A DNA stretch of 49,408 bases. Origin: Byssothecium circinans. Taxonomy: Eukaryota > Ascomycota > Dothideomycetes > Pleosporales > Massarinaceae. Below are positions 41,377 to 49,408 of this stretch, in pieces. Made by a program: the position numbers and the translations under genes. The DNA lies in NCBI GenBank assembly GCA_010015675.1, contig ML976984.1, forward strand, positions 1,195,479 through 1,244,886. The letters are read 5' to 3'. Below the pieces are notes generated by a model that saw only the letters and a program-made list of their open reading frames with translations, did not search any database and was not told where the DNA came from. Numbering within the stretch: the first letter of the stretch is position 1; each line of letters opens with the position of its first letter.

Positions 41377-43584
41377 TCACACCGCATCCAGAATACCCTC
41401 ATTCTCCTCACCAACCACCTGAAACGCCGCCCCATCCTCCACCTCCACCTTCTCCGGCGTTGGCGGCGGCTCCTCAACAACCTCATCAAAGATTCCCCCC
41501 TCCGGCTCCAGCCCCCTCCCCACTGCACTCAAAATCTTCCATGCACGCCTGAACTCATCCCTGATAGCCACAATACCGAAATGCGTGACGGTCCGCGCGA
41601 CGTTATGATCTGTCTCGAACGGATCCTCGATGCAAAAAAGGTACCGATGACGAACCTCCTTGCCGTTCGAAACTGTAGTCTTCGCGCCCGTCCATCCCTT
41701 GTCGCCCTTCGAGCGAATTCCGTTGGGAGTCCTAAGACTAAGCACTTCGTTGGTCCAGTAGAACGACGGCGGACGGGGCCCGTAGCCCCATCCATGCGGT
41801 TGAGGGACGGAGGCGAAGTATTGGAAGAAACCGCGGAGGAGAGCGCCAATGGATTGGGTGTTGTTGGTCAGGCGGCGCGACTGTGCCATGTTGATTATTT
41901 CCTGCTCGTTATCGAAGAAGCGGACTGCGTAGCCGTCAATTGTAGTCTCTTTGAACATCTTCTCTAGAGCATCGACGTCCATGTGAGCCATTGGGCGCCA
42001 GATCAATTGCAGATTTGGGCACACGGGCGGTTGGGCGATATTGACGAGGTAGTGTAGGACCATGAGGACCCAGCCGTACGAGGAGAGGGTGCCGGAGTAG
42101 GAGCTGTTGATCTTGCGGCGCTTGGCCCATGCTTTGACGAAGAGGACGATGGGGCGCACGCGCGGGTCGCAGAGGGAGTAGCAGCGGAGGAGGCGGGTGT
42201 TGTGGATTCCGAGCGGGTTTTCGAAATTGATGTCGCATTGGATGCCGACGCCTTCTTTGGGGAAGTCAAGGGGTCCTAGGGTCTTTTCGCGGAGGAAGGT
42301 CCTGTCTTTGCGGGGTTGTTGGTCTTTGGGCGGTCCATTTATACCGTCTTTTGAGGAGCTGTCGGTGGAGGCTGGTGTTGATGGGGTGGCGGGTGTCGTG
42401 GGCGAGGTGACTTTCTCTTTAGTGTTGGGCGGTGGGTTAGAAGGCTTCTTCTGTTGCAGCCTTTTGGCCTCTTCCTTTGAAGCAGCGAGCGTGGGGAACT
42501 CGTTGGAGTTCAGAAGAGGCGCAGCTTGAGGAGAGGGTTCCGACAGCGGTATAACTTCTGGGTATTTTTCCTCCTCTGGAAGATCATCCCACTTCTGGCG
42601 TTCCTCGAGCAGCGCTTTGACAAGTGTCTCAGAGGGCGACTGGCAGACCTTCAAGATTGGCACTCGTGTTCGTGTCAGTAAACGCCCACCCATCTTCGCA
42701 TCCAGAACGGCTTTCTCCAGTATACGTGGGATTTCCCGGTCAATGCCAATGGTAAGCGCCTTGTTAGGATCTTTCCAGCCCGGTACCACGGCCAGATCCA
42801 TGTCAGACCCGGGAGTAGCGAAGCCTGAAGCCAGACTGCCGAAACCGACCAGCTTAATCTCTGTAATGTCCTCGCCTTTGTAGTTTGCCTTGAAAGCTTC
42901 TTGGAGAATTCCCTCTAATCGTGCACTGAAGGCGTGCTTCTCCTCCAGCTCGGATGGTGATATCTCCACCTTGGATACTTCTTGCGATGCGAGCTGGTCC
43001 AGGTAGTTGACCTGAATGATGGGGTTCTCGGGTGGCTGATTGGGACTTGGCTGGCCATGAGGGCCTTGTGGGCGAGCTTGTCGATATTGCCCGCGGGGTC
43101 CATTTGGAGAGTTGCTATCAGTAGGTCCCTGTGGTCGCTGGACCTGTGGTCGTTGGAGTATCCTTGGTGCCTGCGGTGTAGATACTGGAGTACCAGTTTG
43201 GTTAGTCGCGTTTTGAGTCAGTGGCTGGTTTGCTGCCTTACGAGGCCGCCCCCTGTTAGAGAAAACCTGCGCATCTGGATGTCCTTGGACAGCAGGTTGA
43301 ACCACAGTTGGTGGTCCGTTCGTGCCACCTCTTCTGGCTGGAAAACTGTTGTGTGTAGCACTCCTGGGCGATGGCTGCCCTCTACCAATCTGGGAGTTAT
43401 TTCTGTCTCCACGTCCTTGAAAAGCGCCGCCGCGTCCTCTTCCGCGACCCCTTCCGCGTGAATGTGGATGATGGGGTTCTTGCGCGGTGGTTCCTGGACC
43501 AGCTTGGCTTCCGGTAATGGAAACATTACTCAAGATCATGGTTCGCAGCTTGTCTTCTAAGCCACTGTCCGTGGGTGCGGCCAT
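41377..43584 (-). CDS. Cid1/Trf-type non-canonical poly(A)/poly(U) polymerase
   Basis: A single exon encodes 735 aa from ATG 43584 (MAAPTDSGLEDK). An in-frame ATG-like codon upstream at 43647 is less likely. The enzyme family adds A or U to RNA 3' ends (TUTase/non-canonical PAP). The N-terminus is Gly/Arg-rich (RGRGRGRGRG) and then Pro/Gln-rich, likely RNA-binding and disordered. The nucleotidyltransferase core begins with GFGSLASGF (247-255), with metal aspartates D261 and D263 (SDMDLAV) and the third at D451 (IQCDINFEN). The PAP-associated domain follows (SYSGTLSSYGWVLMVLHYLV). Between the second and third aspartates lies a low-complexity Pro/Ser/Thr/Lys insertion of about 120 residues, which makes the gap much longer than in Cid1. 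It is divergent from the TFIIF alpha gene. Confidence 0.9.
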   Translation of the reverse strand: MAAPTDSGLEDKLRTMILSNVSITGSQAGPGTTAQEPHHPHSRGRGRGRGRGGAFQGRGDRNNSQIGRGQPSPRSATHNSFPARRGGTNGPPTVVQPAVQGHPDAQVFSNRGRPRKAANQPLTQNATNQTGTPVSTPQAPRILQRPQVQRPQGPTDSNSPNGPRGQYRQARPQGPHGQPSPNQPPENPIIQVNYLDQLASQEVSKVEISPSELEEKHAFSARLEGILQEAFKANYKGEDITEIKLVGFGSLASGFATPGSDMDLAVVPGWKDPNKALTIGIDREIPRILEKAVLDAKMGGRLLTRTRVPILKVCQSPSETLVKALLEERQKWDDLPEEEKYPEVIPLSEPSPQAAPLLNSNEFPTLAASKEEAKRLQQKKPSNPPPNTKEKVTSPTTPATPSTPASTDSSSKDGINGPPKDQQPRKDRTFLREKTLGPLDFPKEGVGIQCDINFENPLGIHNTRLLRCYSLCDPRVRPIVLFVKAWAKRRKINSSYSGTLSSYGWVLMVLHYLVNIAQPPVCPNLQLIWRPMAHMDVDALEKMFKETTIDGYAVRFFDNEQEIINMAQSRRLTNNTQSIGALLRGFFQYFASVPQPHGWGYGPRPPSFYWTNEVLSLRTPNGIRSKGDKGWTGAKTTVSNGKEVRHRYLFCIEDPFETDHNVARTVTHFGIVAIRDEFRRAWKILSAVGRGLEPEGGIFDEVVEEPPPTPEKVEVEDGAAFQVVGEENEGILDAV

Positions 43585-43793
43585 GTTGGGGATTGAGAAG
43601 CAGTTCAGATACCGAAAGATGGCTTCGGTATTGCCGCCTCTGTTCACTCACACATTTATCGAAGTTATGGTACACAATTGGTTAGAGCCCGCAGCTGCAA
43701 CCAGAAGATAGGCACGGCCCGCGCAAACATTTCTCCGCTAGCGCATCTGACTAGCGCCTCTTGGCACCGTGACGCTTCATCGCCATCGTCGAC
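43585..43793. promoter_or_regulatory. Short shared promoter between nucleotidyltransferase and TFIIF alpha genes
   Basis: 209 bp separate the two start codons, so the promoter is probably bidirectional. No specific element is called. Confidence 0.55.
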
Positions 43794-45803
43794 ATGGACA
43801 AAGACTTGTCCCACTCACCATTCCTACGCACCACCATGAACGGCGCTCCCAACCCTCAGCCCGTTCCTGGAGCCGCGGCGAACGCGAACGCAAATAACCA
43901 GAATGGCCCGCCCCGACGACGGAGACCGCGCCCGGCTAACAACCCGCTGCGCGCCCCTAGGCGGCCGCTCAAGAGCATCACCAAGCCCATCATGTCTCTC
44001 ACGCGGATGAACGAGCGAGAGGTGGTCGCTCCCGGTGCTGAGGGTAAGGCCGCAGCATCTGTAGACGCTCTCCGCAACGAACTCCTGTCGCAAGGCGCTC
44101 GCTCGTATCCGTTGGTTGTTTCGCGCAAGGACCTCAAAGACCTGAGGCACCACGTCATGCGACTGCAGCACAAGGATGGCATCGACCTGCGAGACGAAGA
44201 GCAGTTCACGCCGCCTATTCGCCTCCATCGGCGCGACCCACGCGCTCCCCCCAGCGGCGCCGGTGCGCATGTCGAGGACGACGACAATAAAGAGGACATT
44301 GAAGAGAGCAAAGAGCGCGAGCGGCTAGAGATATTGCGTGAGGAACGTCGCAAGATTCGGGAAGAGAACCAGGCCAAGATCGCGCCGACTGGTACCAAAA
44401 AGGGCCCCGCCTTCCAAAAGAAGACGGAGCAAAAGTACCGCCCCGACGACACGCCTGAAGCCAAGAAGCGCATGCTGCTCAAGTATGAAGAGACCCTACC
44501 ATGGCATCTGGAAGATTTTGACAATAAACAAACCTGGGTCGGAACTTACGAGTCAGAGCTCTCGGACGCCCATGTCATGCTTTCTGCAGAGGGTGGTCAA
44601 GCTATCCACATGGTGCCTCTGGAGCGGTGGTATCGATTCGGCGTTAAGAGCAAGGCAAAATCAACCGAAGATCCAGAAATCAAGGAGAAGAACCCGGCAT
44701 TCTTCGCACGTCTCGAGCACAAGAAATTGGCAGGCGAGGCAGCCATTGAGAAAGCTAAGGCTGCGAAAGGCATGCGCACCCGAGTCGGTGGCGGCGGTGA
44801 TGATACGGGCAGAATCAAACGGGCTCCCATGGATGACGACACGCCCTTCATCAAGCAAGAAGCAGACGCGGATGACATTGATTTCAACATGGAGGAAGAC
44901 TTTGCAGATGACGAAGAGGGCCTCAATGGGCTGTTTGAGGGCGAAGAAGTGGAGGTCAAAGAGGCCGCCGAGAGGTTGAAGCGCGACCAGCTGGGTGCTG
45001 CGGCGTTTGACTTGCGTGACGAGGACGAGATTGAGCGCGAGGAGAAGCGAGCGGCATATGAGAAGGAGCAAGCTCGACTGCTCGAGAAGGCCGTGCGAAA
45101 GAGTCTGATCAAGCGGGAGAAGAATATCGACTACGAAACCGATGAAGAGAATCCATATGCGTCAGAGAGCGACTCGGATACCGACTCTGAGACTGAGCGA
45201 CAGCGCGCAAAGGAAGAGGAGGAGAAGAAGGCAGCGGAGCAGAACATCAAAGCCCCCGACGGTGAGAAGCCCGCATCTGGCGCATCGACTAGGGGCGCAA
45301 ACACACCGTCAGGCAACCAGCGACCGGTTGACGTCAACAAGAAAAAGCGACCAGGCTCACCAAACCTCTCCGAGGCCAGTGGGAACGAGTCGTCGCGCAA
45401 GAAGCACAAGAAGAACCGCGACAAGCTCAAGGTTCGCATCGGAAACACTCCCGCTGGCAGTCCGAGCGGCAGTCGCGCAGGCAGCCCCGCCGCCCAGGCG
45501 AATGGCACGAGTCGGGCAGGCAGTCCCTCTACAGGCGTCGCAGCCAGCATGGCGCGTCTTCCTTCGGCCAGTGAGATCTATCAAGCACTCCCCGCTGAAG
45601 GCACACCTCTCAAGAGTCTCATTGACAGATTCAAGGGCAGGGTGGATCAGAACAGCACCCCGGCTTTTATCAAGCTCGTCAAGGCTGTTTCTAGCTTCGA
45701 CAGGGAGCGCAAGACGCTGGTCCCGCTGCCGCAGTTGCCGTCGCCGGAACAGATTGAGCTTGCTACGAGGCCGGCGAAGCCGAAGGTGCCGGCGCCATCT
45801 TAG
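43794..45803 (+). CDS. TFG1: Transcription initiation factor IIF, alpha subunit (RAP74/Tfg1)
   Basis: A single exon encodes 669 aa from ATG 43794; ATG 43836 (MNGAPNPQP) is also possible. TFIIF binds RNA polymerase II and stabilises the pre-initiation complex. The dimerisation (triple-barrel) region contains YPLVVSRKDLKDLRHHV and PWHLEDFDNKQTWVG (236-250), with LERWYRFGV after it. A long charged middle (acidic DFNMEEDFADDEEG; Lys/Glu-rich helices; KKKRPGSPN) follows. The C-terminus, from about residue 590 (SASEIYQALPAEGTPLKSLI ... RKTLVPLPQ), fits the RAP74 winged helix. Codon use and GC content match the neighbours. The symbol is the yeast name for the orthologue. Confidence 0.92.
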   Translation: MDKDLSHSPFLRTTMNGAPNPQPVPGAAANANANNQNGPPRRRRPRPANNPLRAPRRPLKSITKPIMSLTRMNEREVVAPGAEGKAAASVDALRNELLSQGARSYPLVVSRKDLKDLRHHVMRLQHKDGIDLRDEEQFTPPIRLHRRDPRAPPSGAGAHVEDDDNKEDIEESKERERLEILREERRKIREENQAKIAPTGTKKGPAFQKKTEQKYRPDDTPEAKKRMLLKYEETLPWHLEDFDNKQTWVGTYESELSDAHVMLSAEGGQAIHMVPLERWYRFGVKSKAKSTEDPEIKEKNPAFFARLEHKKLAGEAAIEKAKAAKGMRTRVGGGGDDTGRIKRAPMDDDTPFIKQEADADDIDFNMEEDFADDEEGLNGLFEGEEVEVKEAAERLKRDQLGAAAFDLRDEDEIEREEKRAAYEKEQARLLEKAVRKSLIKREKNIDYETDEENPYASESDSDTDSETERQRAKEEEEKKAAEQNIKAPDGEKPASGASTRGANTPSGNQRPVDVNKKKRPGSPNLSEASGNESSRKKHKKNRDKLKVRIGNTPAGSPSGSRAGSPAAQANGTSRAGSPSTGVAASMARLPSASEIYQALPAEGTPLKSLIDRFKGRVDQNSTPAFIKLVKAVSSFDRERKTLVPLPQLPSPEQIELATRPAKPKVPAPS

Positions 45804-46318
45804 TGGTATGGTTGGCTCTTTTCTCGCTGGCTGGGTATGAGGGATTTTCTTTGCGGGTGTGTGGGTATGGGAGGCGTTTCCCTGCTGGTATGTGGGCATT
45901 ATTGGCGCTTCTTGCAGGCATGTGGGCGTGAATGGATGGCGGTTCGTTGCTAACAAACATTGATTTGTCCTTTTTGCACAGCGTTCCTGTAGTAGATCAC
46001 ATGGACAGAATGTCATCATGTTTTCTTTTTCTGTTTTCTTTTTGAAGTGCTGTGTAGGATACTAGGAACTGCCGATTGAGAAATCAATACTACAACTACG
46101 TTTGGTGGTTGGTGCGAATTCTATAGAGGGAGATTGATATCCGTGACTGGAAGTCATGAATGTTAGCCATCGGTTTCTATATGCTGCGGCCTCTTTGATA
46201 GAAATACTTTTGCCGGTCCAGGTTTGAAACGATCATTTTCTCATACTAGACTTGCTTCCACCGTAAGATAATGCGGTAGACTAATGTCTCTTGACGAAAC
46301 CACCCACTATCTTTTACT
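45804..46318. other. 3' flank of the TFIIF alpha gene, no gene seen
   Basis: GTGTGGG/TGTGGGC-type repeats (45850-45930) and T-runs follow the stop codon. No coding signal is seen up to the inverted repeat copy at 46320. Confidence 0.45.
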
Positions 46319-46319
46319 A

Positions 46320-46498
46320 TTGTAACCCCTTAGGCCTCTCTATTAAAGCTAGAGAATCTAATAGTACTAAGAAGTAATAATTAGCTGCAGGGCTGCTGGT
46401 AGCGCTTAAACTATTTAGAATCGCCACCCTAGTAAGTACCTCTGATTAGAATGATTACCAATTTTAGCTAGCGCAAAATTGCTACGTAATTATAATGG
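46320..46498 (-). repeat. Left copy of an inverted repeat pair flanking the HET gene
   Basis: In reverse complement this reads GCTAAAATTGGTAATCATTC, then CTAATCAGAGGTACTTACTA and GGGTGGCG. It aligns with 48895-48945 (GCCAAAATTGGTAATCGCTC, CTAATTAGAGGTACTGACTA, GGGTAGCG) and further outward (TTACTTCTTAGTACTATTAGA against TCACTCCTTAGCATTACTATTAGA). Most differences are transitions. The copy lies about 260 bp before the HET start codon. Its local composition is TpA-rich. Confidence 0.75.
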
Positions 46499-46760
46499 CC
46501 CGGTAATCCATCTCCATCGCTGTTCAATATCACTTGTGCGCATGCTTACTCAGCTACGTGATGTTGAAGCCTTGAAGCTCAGCCACGTTTACACCGCCCC
46601 CTACCTCACCACCTTGTTCAACTCGCTTCTTCTGAGTGTTCTTCCATGAATCCTGCCAGCCAGCACAGTCGCAGTTGTTTGACTGCTCGACCCGTATACG
46701 CCTTGCCTATATCTTCTTCAATGATTTCTTTAGCTAGCGCTCGCTGGCAATCCTTACCTC

Positions 46761-48331
46761 ATGCGTCTTTTGCGGTTTGAAGATAACGGCGAATTCAGCC
46801 TTGTCGAATTTGTTGGCAAGAACATTCCACCATATGCTATTCTCTCGCATACTTGGGGAGCAGATCACGAAGAGGTCACCTTTAAAGACATAAAGAAAGG
46901 CACAGGCAAGAGCAAAGCTGGCTATAGCAAGATCCGCTTCTGCGGAAAGCAAGCTGATAATGACGGCCTACAGTTCTTCTGGGTCGACACTTGCTGCATC
47001 GACAAGTCAAGCAGTGCAGAGCTTTCAGAGGCTATCAACTCCATGTTTCAGTGGTACTATAAGGCGGACAAATGCTATGTGTATCTCTCCGACGTTTCGT
47101 GTAGCACCTCAGTTGAAAGCGATCGGCGCTCTCCGCATACATGGAAACCATTCTTCAGGGGAAGCAGATGGTTTACACGCGGTTGGACGCTTCAAGAGCT
47201 CCTCGCTCCTCGCTTTGTCGATTTTTTCTCCGCAGATGGCGAACGACTTGGGGACCGAAACTCACTTTTACAAGACATTCACGATATTACAATGATTCCC
47301 CTACAAGCTCTTCAGAGATACTGTCTTTCCCAGTTCAGTATCGATGAGCGATTATCGTGGGTGGAATCACGGCAAACGAAACGTGAAGAGGACATGGTGT
47401 ACTCTCTCCTCGGTATTTTCGATGTCCACATGCCGCTTATCTATGGAGAAGGACGGAAAAAGGCACTTGTGCGGCTTCAAAAGGAGATAAGAGAACGTAC
47501 CTATGATGAAAGGTCCGGGATGTGCCCTGAAACCCGGAACGAAGATCAACATGGTCAGTGAACTGTGCGTTATCTCAATTCACGACGAGACTGAAATACC
47601 CCTTAACAGATGCTCACACCCGCAACTGCATCGCCATACCCGCATCAGAATTCTCGTTTACTCATGCTACAAAGATAGACCCGCTCCGGACAAGATCCAA
47701 TTTCCGCGAGTTTGTTCGCGCATCTGGGTACCCAGATTCGGTCCCCTATGATAGAGCATTCAAGAACAATCCAATATACCCAGCCGGGGACCAAATAATA
47801 AGGGTGCAACTAGTCGACAGCGTCTGCATCCGTGGAAAAGCGACTAATATACCGGAAGGCCGATATGATGTGAAATGGATCTTCTGTTTTCCGGAATTGG
47901 GTTATGTACAGCTTCTACCCGATGATTGTCCGACTTGGCACCGAATACTTGCCGCTCTGTCGATCAACGATCGCGCCAGCCACAACTTTCATTTGTGGCT
48001 TAACAACAAACTCAACCCTATATTCTGCTCATCCAATCTTTCTTTAAGCGTTGGTCAGACATCGTCAGATGATTTCATGCAACAAGCTGTTGATGGTACC
48101 AAGTACACTTCACCCATTGATAAGCTACTTAAGCCAGGATATCAAGAGAGAAAACTAAGCCCCTTGATGATAGATGGACACCGGAACACGGGTTGGTGTG
48201 AACTGGACTCTGATGAGATTTTTCAGGTCACTAAGGAGGGTCAGCTGGCCTTTGTTATATGGAGGAAGCATGAACCTCTTTGGCTTCCGGGCTTTGCGTT
48301 CGGTGGGGTACGACTACAGCCTAGGGGTTAG
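46761..48331 (+). CDS. HET-domain protein with a PP2-like C-terminal domain
   Basis: Two exons (46761-47553 and 47610-48331) encode 504 aa. The 56-nt intron has donor GTCAGT and acceptor TTAACAG, and joins NEDQH to DAHTRNC in frame. Residues 1-245 are a full HET domain: PPYAILSHTWG (23-33), FFWVDTCCID (72-81), RGWTLQELLAP (140-150) and SLLGIFDVHMPLIYGEG (215-231). It is close in type to that of the HET-NACHT-WD40 gene. There is no NACHT. Residues about 315-504 instead resemble the phloem protein 2 (PP2/nictaba) fold, with GRYDVKWIFCF (348-358), then GWCELDSDEIF, GQLAFVIW and LPGFAFGGVRLQPR, against the plant pattern GW-x-E-(I/L)...EF...E-V-x-F...W-x-x-G-(L/F)...G-(I/V)-E-(I/L)-x-P-(K/R). If right, this is a cell-death domain tied to a putative lectin module. 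The HET call is firm and the PP2 call tentative. Confidence 0.82.
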
Positions 48332-48888
48332 CATAGGTGCCGTTTCCACGTACGCTGCGTACTCAGACAAGAAATCAAGAGCAAGATGATTTCCATCTTC
48401 ATTGGACGATCGTGTAATCGGTATAATTTGGCCATCTTCCTTATAATTGATGCTCACACTCAATACCGCTCTCATATCACTAACAGCTATACTCATGCGT
48501 AACCTGTTTGCTTATCTTGTGCTAATGGCAGCCTTACATGGTGGGCCGCCAAATCTGTATGCAAGGCCCGGAAAGGTGTGCAGAAAGTGTCAAAGAAGGG
48601 TCACATGGTTTACGAGCTTCTCTTAAATAGCTTTGCAGCTTGGGGTTACAATAGTATATCAAGCAGCTAGGGAGACAGGAAAGGTTAGTAGAGCTGTTCT
48701 GGCAAGTGGTTGCAGTTGAGCTAAAATCATATAAGAAGTTCTTGCACACTTCCATTCGGAAATATTTGCTAAAGCTTGCGCACAGTCTCTTCGCACGCTG
48801 ATAAGCATGTACGGCATAGCGTGGTACATTGTATCGCCACCACTAGCAGGGAGGACGGCCGACCCGCACCGACGATTATATCACAATC
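48332..48888. other. 3' flank of the HET gene, no gene seen
   Basis: Ordinary composition gives way to repeat DNA near 48890. Short frames on the minus strand (48314-48496 and 48534-48755) have no support. Confidence 0.45.
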
Positions 48889-49040
48889 CTACGGTAGCCA
48901 AAATTGGTAATCGCTCTAATTAGAGGTACTGACTAGGGTAGCGACCCTATATAAATTGAGCGCCCCTCGCAGCATTACGCCTAATCATCACTCCTTAGCA
49001 TTACTATTAGACTCGCAGGCCTATATAAGGGTGGTTTATT
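48889..49040 (+). repeat. Right copy of the inverted repeat pair flanking the HET gene
   Basis: It starts near GGTAGCCAAAATTGGTAATC and runs outward to about GGCCTATATAAGGGTGG. It is homologous in inverted orientation to 46320-46498. Internal palindromes occur: AGCGACCCT near 48940 and AGGGTCGCT near 49055. The matching inner ends of both copies face the HET gene. Confidence 0.75.
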
Positions 49041-49408
49041 GTTTATATTCGGCGAGGGTCGCTTTCGCGCTCTCTATAAATTAGGCGGGTAGACTTCTAT
49101 ACGAACGTATTTTTCGTATCAGCATAGTTAGCGTGTCCGTGCGCGTAACGCCCGGATTCGCGTAACGCCCGCCTTTTACTAGGAAAATTAAAGAAAATAA
49201 GTAACTTTAAAGCTATATAACTTTTTAATTACTTTTTCTTTTTAAAAGCTTCCTTAACTAAAGTTATAGAGAAAAACTATCTTTATAACTTTAAAATTTT
49301 AGTTTTTTAATAATAATTAGTTTAAAGAAAAAAGTATAAAAGTACTAAAACTTAAGTCTTTAAAACTAAAAAATAATATTTTTTTAGAAGTAAAGTATAC
49401 TATTTAGA
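49041..49408. repeat. AT-rich repeat-derived DNA at the window edge
   Basis: There is a short GC-richer stretch with CGTAACGCCCG twice (49146 and 49162). It is followed from about 49180 by A/T-only-like sequence with frequent TTTAAA and TATA and almost no CpA/TpG. It looks RIP-degraded. No coding signal or identifiable element end is visible. Confidence 0.6.

Noticed and set aside
43856..44524. A 222-codon minus-strand frame inside the TFIIF alpha gene
   Set aside because: Ser/Arg-rich antisense shadow of a GC-rich coding region; the plus strand is a clear RAP74 homologue.
45357..46019. A 220-codon minus-strand frame at the 3' end of the TFIIF alpha gene
   Set aside because: It is mostly antisense to the winged-helix coding sequence, with no domain of its own.
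1..49408. CRISPR arrays, bacterial operons, riboswitches or a telomere
   Set aside because: The sequence is fungal nuclear DNA; no regularly spaced identical repeats with unique spacers and no TTAGGG tract were seen.

Overview
The window is nuclear DNA of a filamentous ascomycete (Pezizomycotina). A Dothideomycete is the best guess, but this is inferred from gene style and not from a marker gene. The grounds are: short introns of about 46-140 nt with GT...CTAAC/CTAAT...AG signals; TpA-rich repeat blocks almost free of CpA/TpG, the mark of repeat-induced point mutation (RIP); HET-domain genes; Fot1/pogo-type transposons; and a core of conserved fungal genes (ATG11, a CENP-H homologue, NHP6, SEC11, a Cid1-type nucleotidyltransferase, TFIIF alpha).

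Layout. Positions 1-4180 are nested, RIP-degraded Fot1/pogo-like elements. One copy is complete, with 65-bp terminal inverted repeats (1734-3592), and several right ends are stacked beside it. At 4691-9173 (minus) lies a large HET-NACHT-WD40 gene, an NLR-like cell-death or incompatibility receptor, split by one 52-nt intron. Upstream of it a second full-length Fot1-like element (9590-11422, 53-bp identical TIRs, TA target duplication) separates it from a divergent kinase-like gene (11875-13326). Positions 13.4-26 kb are gene-poor. They hold a few doubtful or broken genes, an unusual tandem array of exon-like units (15.73-16.27 kb), a 26-bp purine minisatellite, and two fungal proteins of unknown function with Cys-rich N-terminal halves (16560-17669 and 20837-21442, both minus).

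Positions 26-46 kb are a conserved gene block: a secreted pectinesterase with a decayed duplicate of its 3' end, ATG11 divergent from a CENP-H homologue, the HMG-box gene NHP6, a 3'-truncated intron-containing tRNA-Gly relic, SEC11 divergent from a PWWP-like/BTB-like gene, and a Cid1-like nucleotidyltransferase divergent from the TFIIF alpha subunit. At the right end (46761-48331) a second HET gene carries a C-terminal domain that resembles plant phloem protein 2 (PP2/nictaba). It is flanked by an inverted pair of about 150-bp repeats and followed by AT-rich repeat DNA.

Reading of the whole: a conserved housekeeping block lies between two repeat-rich, HET-bearing edges, as in compartmentalised fungal genomes. 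The most unusual candidates are the HET/PP2-like fusion between inverted repeats, the NLR/kinase-like divergent pair split by a transposon, and the exon-like tandem array. Intron positions were read by eye and no database search was possible.
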